Of a stretch of DNA of 16,897 nucleotides, positions 1-7,487 are shown one piece after another. The stretch is from DATIXD01 sp035518875 (GTDB lineage Bacteria; Pseudomonadota; Gammaproteobacteria; Methylococcales; Methylococcaceae). The stretch covers positions 1 to 16,897 of the forward strand of contig DATIXD010000192.1 of assembly GCA_035518875.1 (NCBI GenBank), written 5' to 3'. The translations under genes were made by a program, and so were the position numbers. The notes under the pieces are model-generated. The model had not been told where the DNA came from, searched no databases, and was given only the letters and a program-made list of their open reading frames with translations. Each line of letters opens with the position of its first letter. Position 1 is the stretch's first letter.

Positions 1-397
1 GAATCCTTCGCTATCATGCTTGCATCGATCCTATCGCCGTTTTTTCGGGGGATGGCGTGAGAAGCGCAAGAGTCGCAAGAGCGCTTAACCGGAGGTGCCG
101 CCACGCGATCGTCGAGTCTGGCAGATGGGCGCGGTTTTGACAGGGCCTTCAGTCTTAAGGCTCACCGTAACGACAGCCGTGCACACCGACCGGTTTGCAC
201 GCAAGGCCATGGCGAAGAGGGATGAGGCGGCTAGACTGTCAAGGTGATCTGCAAAGGCATCTTTTCACCGGGGCTTTCAAGCGCCATCAAACTCTTTTCG
301 GCGCCTATCAAGCCCGGTACGATGTCATCTGACTTCAACCGCACCGCGTTTTCGGCTTGCCGGTGGCCAACCATAACAATCGCGACAAGTGTCAACA
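1..397. other. Gap with no confident gene
   Basis: No confident gene lies here. In plus frame 1 the first 60 bases stay open to a TGA at 58-60 and could be the last 19 codons of an upstream gene, but the peptide is too short to recognise. A direct repeat CGCAAGAG occurs at 65-72 and 74-81, bracketed by the inverted repeat AAGCGC (62-67) / GCGCTT (81-86). A weak minus-strand small ORF (231-374) is listed separately. No convincing sigma70 promoter for the ABC gene could be read. Confidence 0.5.
231..374 (-). CDS. Possible small protein, 47 aa, unknown
   Basis: An ATG-initiated frame of 47 codons runs divergently from the ABC gene, its start only 23 bases from that gene's ATG. The composition looks protein-like: polar N-terminus, then a segment rich in Gly, Glu, Lys and Leu, and a beta-like end (QITLTV). 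The same frame stays open upstream of the ATG for about 20 codons of mostly hydrophobic residues, so a signal-peptide start on a TTG or CTG codon is conceivable but would overlap the ABC gene. No Shine-Dalgarno sequence is seen, no family is recognised, and a plus-strand frame over the same bases is also open. Treat as a weak candidate. Confidence 0.2.
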   Translation of the reverse strand: MVGHRQAENAVRLKSDDIVPGLIGAEKSLMALESPGEKMPLQITLTV

Positions 398-2092
398 ATG
401 AAAGCAGAACAAGTTTCGATTAACGGGCTGACCTGGGCTCGATTTGTCCGGGGGGTTAAGCAGTTTGCGGCCTCCGAGGCCGGCGGGAAAGCCGGCAAGT
501 TGTTCGCGGCGCTCATTGCGCTCTTGTTCGGCATCAACGGTCTGAATGTCGTCAACAGCTATGTTGGTCGCGACTTCATGACGGCCATTGAAAACCGCGA
601 CACGGACGAGTTCATCTGGCAGGCCATCATCTATCTCGGCGTGTTTGCAGCCAGCACGGTGGTGGCGGTTTATTACCGCTTCACCGAGGAGAGCCTGGGA
701 CTGCTCTGGCGGAGGTGGCTGACGCGGCAATTCGTCACCCGCTATCTCGAGCGACGAGCTTATTACAGCCTTGTTGAAGTTTCCAAGGTCGAGAACCCGG
801 ATCAGCGCATCGCCGACGACGTCAGGGCTTTTTCCGTCACCACGCTTTCGTTCGTGCTCATGCTGTTCAACGGCTCCCTGACGGTCGTGATGTTTTCCGG
901 CGTGTTGTGGTCGATCTCGCCGTTGCTGTTCATCGTCGCAGTGTTGTACTCAACGGGTGGTTCGTTCCTAACGGTCGTCTGGGGGCGCTCGCTTATCGGT
1001 CTGAACTACAGTCAGCTCGACAAGGAGGCCAATTTCCGGGCCGCGCTCATTCATGTGCGGGAAAACGCCGAGTCGGTGGTGCTGGCGCACCGCGAGGGGC
1101 AGCTTAGGACCCGCATATTGCGTCGGCTCGAGGAGTTGACCGCCAATTTTCAGAAGATCGTCGCGGTGAACCGTAACCTGGGTTTCTTTACCACCGGATA
1201 CAACTACCTGACCCAGATCATTCCGGCCTTGGTCGTCGCTCCGTTGTTCATCCGCGGGGAAGTCCAATTCGGCGTGGTCACGCAGGCGGCTATGGCTTTT
1301 ACCCATCTTCTGGGGGCCTTCTCGCTGATCGTCACACAGTTTCAGTCCATTTCCTCCTTCGCCGCGACGATCGCGCGGCTCGGCTCGTTGGCAGAGGCTA
1401 TCGAGCAGGCGCATGCGCCAACCGGTTCGGCCATCGAGACCCGCGAACAGGACGGGCATCTGGCTTACGAAGGGCTGACGCTGTCGTCTCCCGAAGATGG
1501 CCGGCTCCTCATCGAAAACCTGTCGATGTCGGTACCCGAAGGGACGCGGCTATTGATCTTGGGGCCGGACGAGACGGTGAACCAGGCCTTGTTCAAGGCG
1601 ACCGCCGGTATCTGGAGCACCGGCGAGGGACGAATCGTCCGGCCCCGATTGGACCAGCTTGTCTTTCTCCCGGAGCGGCCTTATCTGCCACCGGGCACGC
1701 TGCGTGAGTTCCTGCTGCAAGACCGACAGGAGCGCGTGATTTCGGACGAGCGGCTGTTATCCTTGTTGCGCACCTTAGACCTCGCGCCAGTCATCGCTCG
1801 GGTCGGCGGGTTGGATGTCGAACAGGATTGGGATGACGCGCTCTCGCTCGGCGAGCAGCAACTGTTCGCTTTTGCCTCTCTATTGCTCTCGGCTCCCCGA
1901 TTTGTCTTCCTGGATCGGATCGGTACCGCCCTCAGCCCCGAGCAAGTCGACAAGATTTTGCAAACGCTCCAAAGGCATTCGATCGCTTGCCTCATCATCG
2001 GTGAAGCCGGTACCCCGCTCGATCACTACGATGCGGTTCTCCAACTCGCGGGCGACGGCACGTGGACCTGGCGGTCGATACAAGGCGGATAG
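398..2092 (+). CDS. YddA/SbmA-type ABC transporter with degenerate ATPase domain
   Basis: A 564-residue half-transporter of the ABC_membrane_2 / SbmA-BacA-like family, an inner-membrane protein related to YddA. Residues about 10-330 hold the membrane domain, with hydrophobic segments near 35-55, 75-95, 150-190 and 265-310 and the family's NPDQRIADDVRAF stretch at 133-145. Residues about 355-564 are an ABC nucleotide-binding domain in sequence order, but the catalytic residues are gone: the Walker A site reads GPDETVNQA (389-397) without GKS/T, the Q-loop Gln is Glu (FLPERPY, E426), Walker B ends in LDR rather than LDE (R507), and the H-loop His is Glu (IIGEAG, E536). The signature LSLGEQQ (482-488) persists. 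The frame is intact, so this looks like a folded pseudo-ATPase rather than a dead gene. It may work without ATP, as proton-driven SbmA/BacA does; that is inference. A GTG nine bases upstream (389) is an alternative start; neither start has a clear ribosome site. Substrate unknown. Confidence 0.85.
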   Translation: MKAEQVSINGLTWARFVRGVKQFAASEAGGKAGKLFAALIALLFGINGLNVVNSYVGRDFMTAIENRDTDEFIWQAIIYLGVFAASTVVAVYYRFTEESLGLLWRRWLTRQFVTRYLERRAYYSLVEVSKVENPDQRIADDVRAFSVTTLSFVLMLFNGSLTVVMFSGVLWSISPLLFIVAVLYSTGGSFLTVVWGRSLIGLNYSQLDKEANFRAALIHVRENAESVVLAHREGQLRTRILRRLEELTANFQKIVAVNRNLGFFTTGYNYLTQIIPALVVAPLFIRGEVQFGVVTQAAMAFTHLLGAFSLIVTQFQSISSFAATIARLGSLAEAIEQAHAPTGSAIETREQDGHLAYEGLTLSSPEDGRLLIENLSMSVPEGTRLLILGPDETVNQALFKATAGIWSTGEGRIVRPRLDQLVFLPERPYLPPGTLREFLLQDRQERVISDERLLSLLRTLDLAPVIARVGGLDVEQDWDDALSLGEQQLFAFASLLLSAPRFVFLDRIGTALSPEQVDKILQTLQRHSIACLIIGEAGTPLDHYDAVLQLAGDGTWTWRSIQGG

Positions 2093-2129
2093 ATCGTCGA
2101 AAAAGGCGCCCAGGGGGTTTTTGTCGATC
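2092..2129. terminator. Inverted repeat after the ABC gene, possible terminator
   Basis: Imperfect inverted repeat beginning at the ABC stop codon: GATCG (2092-2096) and CGATC (2125-2129) flank AAAAA (2100-2104) and TTTTT (2118-2122), around a G/C-rich core. The A-tract, GC core and T-tract order resembles a bidirectional intrinsic terminator, but the core itself pairs poorly, so the call is weak. Confidence 0.3.
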
Positions 2130-2283
2130 GCTGATCGCATGTCTGAAACCATAGAAGACCCCAGTATGTACAGCGTGTAATTTTCTATGCTATAAAGCCG
2201 GCGAGCATCGCCGGGCAATGTCAGTGCATGGATGTTTCGACCGGCGCGGGTGTTCAATCAAATCATTCACATCAATGGTTCTC

Positions 2284-2913
2284 ATGAAAATGGCGAAACA
2301 ACTACAAATCGAAACACGCTATTCCCTATTGAAATGCGGATTCTGTGCGGCCTTCGTTGCCTTGTTGGGGTTATTGTTCGCAGGTTGCGATAGCGGCCCG
2401 GGCGGCAGTTCGTCGAGCGCTATGAAGATGGAAGCGAAGATCACAGGCACCGTCAGCGACCAAACGGGGCCTATCGGCGAGGGTAAGATCGAGGTGAAGG
2501 ATAAATCCGGGGCGGTAGTGACGACCACCCCGTTCACCGGCGCCAAGTATTCGATCACGATCCCGGCTACCGCCGCCTACCCCGTTTTGATCATCGCTTA
2601 TCCGGCGGCTGGCGCAGTATCCGCCAATCCGGTGAAGGCGGTGGTGACCAGTCCCATCGCGGATCGGATGGACGTCTCTGCGGTGACGACTTACGTGGTC
2701 GATAACGCAATCGCCTTGGGTGGGTTGACCGATGAAAATATCGCCAAGGCTTCGGGCGGCGCCATCGGCATGCGCCAGGCGCAGGGTGTGAGCGCAGGCG
2801 CCGGCGGAGGTGGCGCCGGACCCGGCCAAAGCGGAGGTGGCGCGGGTAAGGGTGGCCATGCCGGGCACGACATGTCGGACAAGAGTTCCAGCAAAACCGA
2901 AACAGAAAAATAG
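2284..2913 (+). CDS. Lipoprotein with Ig-like domain and Gly/His tail
   Basis: A 209-residue predicted lipoprotein of unknown function. A basic N-terminus and a hydrophobic stretch (about 16-34) end in the lipobox LFAGC, so C35 would be lipidated; D at +2 (CDS) would favour inner-membrane retention in enteric bacteria. Residues about 50-106 look like a small beta-sandwich of the carboxypeptidase-regulatory / transthyretin-like type (ITGTVSDQTGPIGEGKIEV, then a Thr-rich strand and a proline-rich turn). Residues 159-195 are almost all Gly, Ala and Ser and end in GGHAGHDM, followed by a charged Lys/Glu/Ser tail. The HAGHDM stretch could bind a metal such as copper, but that is speculation. Start: ATG 2284 gives a compact signal peptide; an in-frame ATG at 2275 is equally possible. 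A strong hairpin follows 30 bases after the stop. It seems to be a single-gene unit. Confidence 0.75.
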   Translation: MKMAKQLQIETRYSLLKCGFCAAFVALLGLLFAGCDSGPGGSSSSAMKMEAKITGTVSDQTGPIGEGKIEVKDKSGAVVTTTPFTGAKYSITIPATAAYPVLIIAYPAAGAVSANPVKAVVTSPIADRMDVSAVTTYVVDNAIALGGLTDENIAKASGGAIGMRQAQGVSAGAGGGGAGPGQSGGGAGKGGHAGHDMSDKSSSKTETEK

Positions 2914-2943
2914 GCTCCATCACATCAGAACCGTTATAAGCAT

Positions 2944-2971
2944 GCGTCATGGCCCGATGGGGCTATGACGC
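2944..2971. terminator. Strong 12-bp hairpin between lipoprotein gene and fmdB
   Basis: Arms 2944-2955 and 2960-2971 pair over 12 positions with one G-U wobble (2951 with 2964) and a GATG loop. The following bases are A/T-rich (TCAATAATT) but lack a clean T-run. It is most likely a terminator or 3'-end stabiliser for the lipoprotein mRNA; a structured leader for the fmdB-like gene is the alternative. Confidence 0.5.
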
Positions 2972-3008
2972 TCAATAATTCCGATGGTTTTAGAACAGGA
3001 ATGGCGAT

Positions 3009-3218
3009 ATGCCCATCTACGATTATCAATGCTGGGCTCGCCGAGACGAATTCACCGTGACCCACAAGATTAGCGACGCCGCGCCGAAATGCCCGAATTG
3101 TGGCGGTGAGGTTCGGAAGAAACTATCGGCGCCGGCGGTGCACGGCAGTGGCAAGAAGGCCGAACCTGGTTTTCAGGGACATGGCTGTGGAGCCGGCGCT
3201 TGCGGTTGCAAGCATTGA
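3009..3218 (+). CDS. FmdB-family zinc-ribbon protein with altered first Cys pair
   Basis: A 69-residue protein of the FmdB / CxxC_CXXC_SSSS family, recognised from MPIYDYQC at the N-terminus, the CPNCGGEVRK knuckle (C28, C31) and the KLSAPAV segment. Family members are small putative regulatory zinc-ribbon proteins; their cellular role is poorly known. The first half of the zinc site is unusual: family members normally read CxxCGHxF, but here the stretch is C8-W-A-R-R-D-E-F, so the second Cys, Gly and His are replaced. The C-terminus is Cys-rich (HGCGAGACGCKH; C60, C65, C67), a tail seen in several family members, which might supply substitute ligands. AGGA eight bases before the ATG supports the start. 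A GC-rich hairpin with a T-run follows downstream. Confidence 0.85.
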   Translation: MPIYDYQCWARRDEFTVTHKISDAAPKCPNCGGEVRKKLSAPAVHGSGKKAEPGFQGHGCGAGACGCKH

Positions 3219-3262
3219 GCCTCGCGATCCGTTGCAAAAGTCGGAAGGTTTCTTAGGTGATG

Positions 3263-3282
3263 CCGGCCGCATGCCGGTTTTT
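3263..3282 (+). terminator. Intrinsic terminator after fmdB-like gene
   Basis: CCGGC (3263-3267), loop CGCAT, GCCGG (3273-3277), followed directly by TTTTT (3278-3282). The stem is short but all G-C, and the T-run is on the plus strand, fitting termination of the fmdB-like transcript before the convergent rne gene. Confidence 0.5.
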
Positions 3283-3398
3283 CGCTGAGACCAGCCGTTC
3301 GCGCAGCGCGTGCGTATGGATACGGCAAAGACCCCGGATCCTCGGAAAGGCGATGAATCCAGGGTCGTGATAAGCGGCGGCCGAATTTCGTTCCGATG

Positions 3399-5930
3399 TC
3401 AGTCAGAATTTTCCGTTTCCTGGCTACCGCTGCCGGGAAGCGATGATTCATCCGCGTAGTTGCCTTCCGTCGACGGTTCGGCGGTTTCACCGCCCGCCTG
3501 TTCACTTTTCCTGGGGCCGAAACGTCTGTCCCTGCGCCCCCGCCCTCTGCGTTTATTCATGGCGCGGCGCGGGGTGGGCTGAAGTTGCGGGCTTCCTTCC
3601 GGAGTGCCCGCTTCCGCCGCTTCGCCGGTATCGGGCCACTCACCTTCGAATGCGCTCTCGGACGTTTTCGGTGGAGGTTCGGTTTCCCGCGCTTCAAGCT
3701 GATCGGCGTAAGAGTTCAAGTCCCGCGCATAAGCGGTCAAGTCGCGATGGGGTCTAGGGCGGCCGTGTCGCCTAGGTACCGGCGCGGCGGTCATGGTTTC
3801 CGAGCATTCCGGGACGGATTCGTCGGAGGCGCCAGGCGGCGTCGGCGCGGCCGTGTCGCGTTCCCCGGCCGCTGACGCGTCCTCCTCGGCCGCAGTGAAA
3901 TCGGCACGTCCCCCTGCGGTTTGGCTTTCCCTTTCTTTCGGCGGAAGCCCATCGTTTATCTGAATGCGTTCAGAACCGCCACTACCTCTCCGGCCGCGGC
4001 GGCGTCTTGATCCACCGCGCTTGGGTAGTTCGCGCCTGACGAACTGTTTTTCTTCCTCGCCTTCGGCAGCCTCCACGTCGACAGCCTGGGTTGCACTCCG
4101 GGTTTCGCTGACGGGCGGGCGTGGCCTCGCCTCCTGCGGCCTCGGCTGTCGCGGCGGTCTTCTCTCCGGGATTCGTGCTCGTGCCGGAGGACGGGGTTTT
4201 TCCTCGATACTCGGGCTGGGTTCTTGTTCTTCCTCTTCCCTGACGCCGGTGAGAATGTTCAGGAAGCGCTTGATCAGCCCACCGGGCGCGGCCTGCGGTT
4301 TGCCGGCAGCGATCGGCGCGGGCGAAGGCGGCAGGAATTCCTTGACGGCAGGTTGTTCCGCGTAGGTAGGCGCCTCTTTGGCAAATGCGGGCAAGGCCGT
4401 TTCTTCCCGCTTGATCAGCTGGTAGCTGGGGCCTTTTGTCTGCTCTTCCTCCGCCGAGGCAGCGCGAATGCGCTGGATCTCGAAGGCCGGGGTTTCAAGG
4501 TGCTTGCTCGGGATAATGATGATGGAAACATCCTGTCGCTGTTCGATTTGCTCGATGACCGAACGTTTTTCGTTCAGCAGATAGGTGGCGGCATCGATAG
4601 GCAGATGAGCGATAATCTTGTCGGTGGTCTTCTTCATCGCCTCCTCCTCGAAAATGCGGAGGACGGAGAGCGCCAGCGATTCGATGTTGCGGATGGTGCC
4701 CTGTCCCTTGCAGCGTGGACAGGTCAGCAGAGTGGACTCGCCGAGTGAGGGGCGTAGGCGCTGGCGCGACATTTCCAGCAGGCCGAAACGCGAGATGCGG
4801 CCGAGCTGGATACGGGCGCGGTCTAGCTTGACGACGTCGCGCAAACGGTTTTCGACGGCACGTTGATTACGCGCCGCCATCATGTCGATGAAATCGATGA
4901 CGAACAATCCGCCCAGATCGCGCAATCTCAGCTGGCGGGCAATTTCCTCGGCGGCTTCCAGATTGGTGTTGAGGGCGGTTTCCTCGATATCGCCGCCCTT
5001 GGTGGCGCGGGCCGAGTTGATGTCGATCGTGGTTAGGGCTTCGGTATGGTCGATCACGATCGCGCCGCCGGATGGCAGGGACACTTCACGGGCATAAGCG
5101 GTTTCGATCTGGCTTTCGATCTGGTAACGACTGAACAGCGGCACGGCGTCCTGGTAAAGTTTGGCTTTATGGATGAACTGCGGCATAACCTGTTCCAGAA
5201 AGCTCCGCACCAGTTTGTGAGTCGCGGGATTGTCGATCAGGATTTCGTCGATATCGCCGCGCAGATGATCCCGCAACGCGCGGATGATGACGTTACTTTC
5301 CTGGAAAATCAGAAACGGCGCAGTTTTTTCCCTGGCCGAGCGATCGATGGCGTCCCACAGCTGCAACAGGTAGTTGAGATCCCATTGCAGTTCCTCGACG
5401 GACTTGCCGCCCCCCGCTGTCCGAACGATAAGCCCCATGCCTTCGGGAATTTCCAGTGCGCTCATCACTTCGCGCATGTCGGTGCGGGTTTCGCCTTCGA
5501 TGCGGCGCGAAATGCCTCCGGCGCGCGGATTGTTCGGCATCAGCACGAGATAACTTCCGGCCAGGCTGATGTAGGTGGTCAGCGCCGCGCCCTTGCTGCC
5601 GCGCTCCTCTTTTTCGATCTGCACGACAACCTCCTGGCCTTCCTTAAGCAAATCCTTGATGTCGCGGCGGCTGAATTCCTCGTCCTGTTGCAGCCCAAAA
5701 TAGGTCGGTGAGATTTCCTTGAAGGGCAGAAACCCATGGCGCTCCGCGCCGTAATTGACGAACGCGGCTTCGAGGCTGGGTTCGACGCGGGTGATTAGGC
5801 CTTTGTAGATGTTCGATTTTTTCTGTTCTTTGGATGGGGTTTCGATGTCAAAGTCGTAAAGTTTCTGTCCATCCACCAAGGCAACCCGCAATTCCTCAGG
5901 TTGGGTGGCGTTGATTAGCATTCTCTTCAT
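3399..5930 (-). CDS. rne: Ribonuclease E
   Basis: An 843-residue RNase E, the essential endoribonuclease of mRNA decay and rRNA/tRNA processing and the scaffold of the degradosome. The catalytic half (1 to about 500) is complete: S1 domain about 36-120, RNase H / DNase I-like core, the Mg-binding aspartates D303 (TIDINS) and D346 (VIDFIDM), and the Zn-link C404 and C407 (CPRCKGQG), all at E. coli numbering. The C-terminal half (about 500-843) is low-complexity and rich in Pro, Arg and Glu. Within it GGLIKRFLNILTG (550-562) looks like the amphipathic membrane-targeting helix, and two arginine-rich blocks (637-648 and 789-808) probably bind RNA. The C-tail is shorter than in E. coli RNase E (1061 residues), and degradosome partner sites cannot be identified by eye. 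Start: ATG with AAAGGAAC about eight bases upstream. It is transcribed divergently from rluC, with a long leader. Confidence 0.97.
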   Translation of the reverse strand: MKRMLINATQPEELRVALVDGQKLYDFDIETPSKEQKKSNIYKGLITRVEPSLEAAFVNYGAERHGFLPFKEISPTYFGLQQDEEFSRRDIKDLLKEGQEVVVQIEKEERGSKGAALTTYISLAGSYLVLMPNNPRAGGISRRIEGETRTDMREVMSALEIPEGMGLIVRTAGGGKSVEELQWDLNYLLQLWDAIDRSAREKTAPFLIFQESNVIIRALRDHLRGDIDEILIDNPATHKLVRSFLEQVMPQFIHKAKLYQDAVPLFSRYQIESQIETAYAREVSLPSGGAIVIDHTEALTTIDINSARATKGGDIEETALNTNLEAAEEIARQLRLRDLGGLFVIDFIDMMAARNQRAVENRLRDVVKLDRARIQLGRISRFGLLEMSRQRLRPSLGESTLLTCPRCKGQGTIRNIESLALSVLRIFEEEAMKKTTDKIIAHLPIDAATYLLNEKRSVIEQIEQRQDVSIIIIPSKHLETPAFEIQRIRAASAEEEQTKGPSYQLIKREETALPAFAKEAPTYAEQPAVKEFLPPSPAPIAAGKPQAAPGGLIKRFLNILTGVREEEEQEPSPSIEEKPRPPARARIPERRPPRQPRPQEARPRPPVSETRSATQAVDVEAAEGEEEKQFVRRELPKRGGSRRRRGRRGSGGSERIQINDGLPPKERESQTAGGRADFTAAEEDASAAGERDTAAPTPPGASDESVPECSETMTAAPVPRRHGRPRPHRDLTAYARDLNSYADQLEARETEPPPKTSESAFEGEWPDTGEAAEAGTPEGSPQLQPTPRRAMNKRRGRGRRDRRFGPRKSEQAGGETAEPSTEGNYADESSLPGSGSQETENSD

Positions 5931-6464
5931 TCAGCTGTTCCTTTAGCGTCTTGGCAAAGAAACGAGCGAGCTTAACGGTTGGGCCAATTCCCTTCGTAAA
6001 TCAAAGCATTCGGATAGTGTGTATCGGTATAACGCGACGCAGTCGTTGTTCGATGATTTGATGGAAATCCGCCGCTTTCAAAGCTGGCTCGCGCTCGCCC
6101 CTTCGGTACGGGGCGCAGTCGCTCTTTGTTACACGCGGTCTTCGCTCATCATGGGTCGAGCGATAAAAACCCTATTCTTATTCGCTTTATTGCGTTGGTT
6201 CATAAGCAGGGGCCAGCCTTAGAGTGAGCCCGCGCCAAGCTTTATTCTGTTTCAATGCCGGCATTAGCGACCTATTTCTACGGGAGCAAGGTGCGATGTG
6301 ATCGGCGTTTCTTAAGATTTTCCTCAATATACAAAGCTCATAGAGCAAAGACTATACAGAAGGAAATAAAGTTCAGTCAGCGCGTTCGGGTCATTCGGTA
6401 AGTGGGTCTACGCACCACGGTTTGTTTTGGAATCGAGTTTTGACCAGGCGGCTGCGCTAAACTC
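5931..6464 (-). promoter_or_regulatory. Long rne mRNA leader (5' UTR), possible autoregulatory RNA
   Basis: If transcription starts about seven bases past the promoter at 6471-6499, the rne message carries a leader of about 530 nt. It contains no convincing gene. Visible structure includes a 6-bp all-GC hairpin, CGCCCC (6096-6101) with GGGGCG (6110-6115) around an 8-nt loop, and the nearby small palindrome GCTTTCAAAGC (6074-6084). In E. coli the rne 5' UTR (361 nt) lets RNase E cut its own mRNA and so sense its activity; a similar role here is inferred from position and length. I cannot align it to the enterobacterial leader by eye. Confidence 0.5.
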
Positions 6465-6470
6465 CCTGTC

Positions 6471-6499
6471 ACTATAACAATCTTGAGTAAAAGCATCAA
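6471..6499 (-). promoter_or_regulatory. Sigma70-type promoter for rne
   Basis: On the minus strand, TTGATG (-35, plus-strand 6494-6499), a spacer of exactly 17 bases, and TATAGT (-10, plus-strand 6471-6476): 4/6 and 5/6 matches to consensus. It points toward rne and lies only 32-60 bases before the rluC start on the other strand, so the two transcripts may interfere. Confidence 0.6.
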
Positions 6500-6530
6500 T
6501 TTAACTTGCGAAACTGATATGATTGAGCGC

Positions 6531-7487
6531 ATGAGCGAGCAGTTCCAGGACACCATCAAGGCGCGATCGATCCAGATCGATGAGGAAAGCGCAGGCCAGC
6601 GCATCGACAATTTCCTGTTTACCCGGTTGAAGGGGATTCCGAAAAGTCATGTCTACCGCATCCTTCGCACCGGCGAAGTGCGCGTCAACGGCGGGCGCGT
6701 CAAGGCCCAGCACCGTCTCGATCCGGGCGACGTCATTCGGGTTCCGCCTCTGCGTCTGGCGCAGCGTGACGAGCAGGAGGCTCCGGAAAATCTTATCCGC
6801 TCGCGTCTGGATACTCGGATTCTGTTCGAGGACGATGATTTTCTGGTGATCAACAAGCCCGCGGGGATGGCCGTGCATGGCGGCAGTGGCCTCAGTTTCG
6901 GGCTGATCGAGGGTTTGCGCAAGATTCGCCCGGAGGCGCGCTTTCTAGAGTTGGTGCACAGGCTGGATCGCGATACCTCAGGCTGCCTGCTGATCGCCAA
7001 GAGGCGCGGTGCGCTGCGAGTTCTGCATGAGTTGTTCCGCGGCGATCACGCGGTACATAAGGTTTACCTTGCTCTGCTCTCCGGTGTTTGGGCGCGAAAG
7101 CAGATGACAGTTGATGCGCCGCTGAAAAAAAACGTCCTGCAAAGCGGGGAGCGGATGGTGCGGATCTCGCCTGATGGCAAGCCCGCACTCACCGAGTTCC
7201 GGCGTATCAAGAACTATGCTGCGGCCACCCTGGTCGAGGCAAAGCTCCTAACCGGCCGTACTCACCAGATTCGCGTCCACGCGCAGTCGCTGGGTCATCC
7301 CATTGCGTGCGACGAGCGTTACGGTGATGAGGCCCTGAACCAGGCTTTTCGTCGTCAGGGCCTCAAGCGATTGTTCCTCCATGCGGCCGAACTGGCTTTT
7401 CTCCATCCCCGCACCCACCGGCCTTTCGAGATCAAAGCACCGCTCGACACTGAACTACAAGATTATCTGAACCGCTTGCCCTCATGA
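6531..7487 (+). CDS. rluC: 23S rRNA pseudouridine synthase RluC
   Basis: A 318-residue RluA-family pseudouridine synthase. In E. coli RluC converts U955, U2504 and U2580 of 23S rRNA to pseudouridine. An S4 RNA-binding domain occupies about 18-78 (RIDNFLFTRLKGIPKSHVYR, then VRVNGGRVK); the catalytic domain follows with the motif HRLDRDTSG at 143-151, where D146 is the nucleophile, and the late RTHQIRVHAQSLGHPI motif. Specificity for RluC over RluD or RluA rests on the S4 domain, the length and the classic position divergent from rne. The start chosen is ATG 6531 (MSEQF), matching family N-termini; ATG 6519 and TTG 6483 are in frame upstream but no ribosome site favours them. The last codons overlap the next gene by four bases (ATGA), so it heads a four-gene operon. 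Confidence 0.95.
   Translation: MSEQFQDTIKARSIQIDEESAGQRIDNFLFTRLKGIPKSHVYRILRTGEVRVNGGRVKAQHRLDPGDVIRVPPLRLAQRDEQEAPENLIRSRLDTRILFEDDDFLVINKPAGMAVHGGSGLSFGLIEGLRKIRPEARFLELVHRLDRDTSGCLLIAKRRGALRVLHELFRGDHAVHKVYLALLSGVWARKQMTVDAPLKKNVLQSGERMVRISPDGKPALTEFRRIKNYAAATLVEAKLLTGRTHQIRVHAQSLGHPIACDERYGDEALNQAFRRQGLKRLFLHAAELAFLHPRTHRPFEIKAPLDTELQDYLNRLPS

Noticed and set aside
86..210. 41-codon minus-strand frame starting at an ATG
   Set aside because: Composition is Arg/Thr/Ser-heavy without motif, ribosome site or hydrophobic pattern.
6019..6222. 67-codon plus-strand ORF in the rne-rluC gap
   Set aside because: No ribosome site, no family resemblance, and it lies across the predicted rne leader and its GC hairpin; it is more likely chance.
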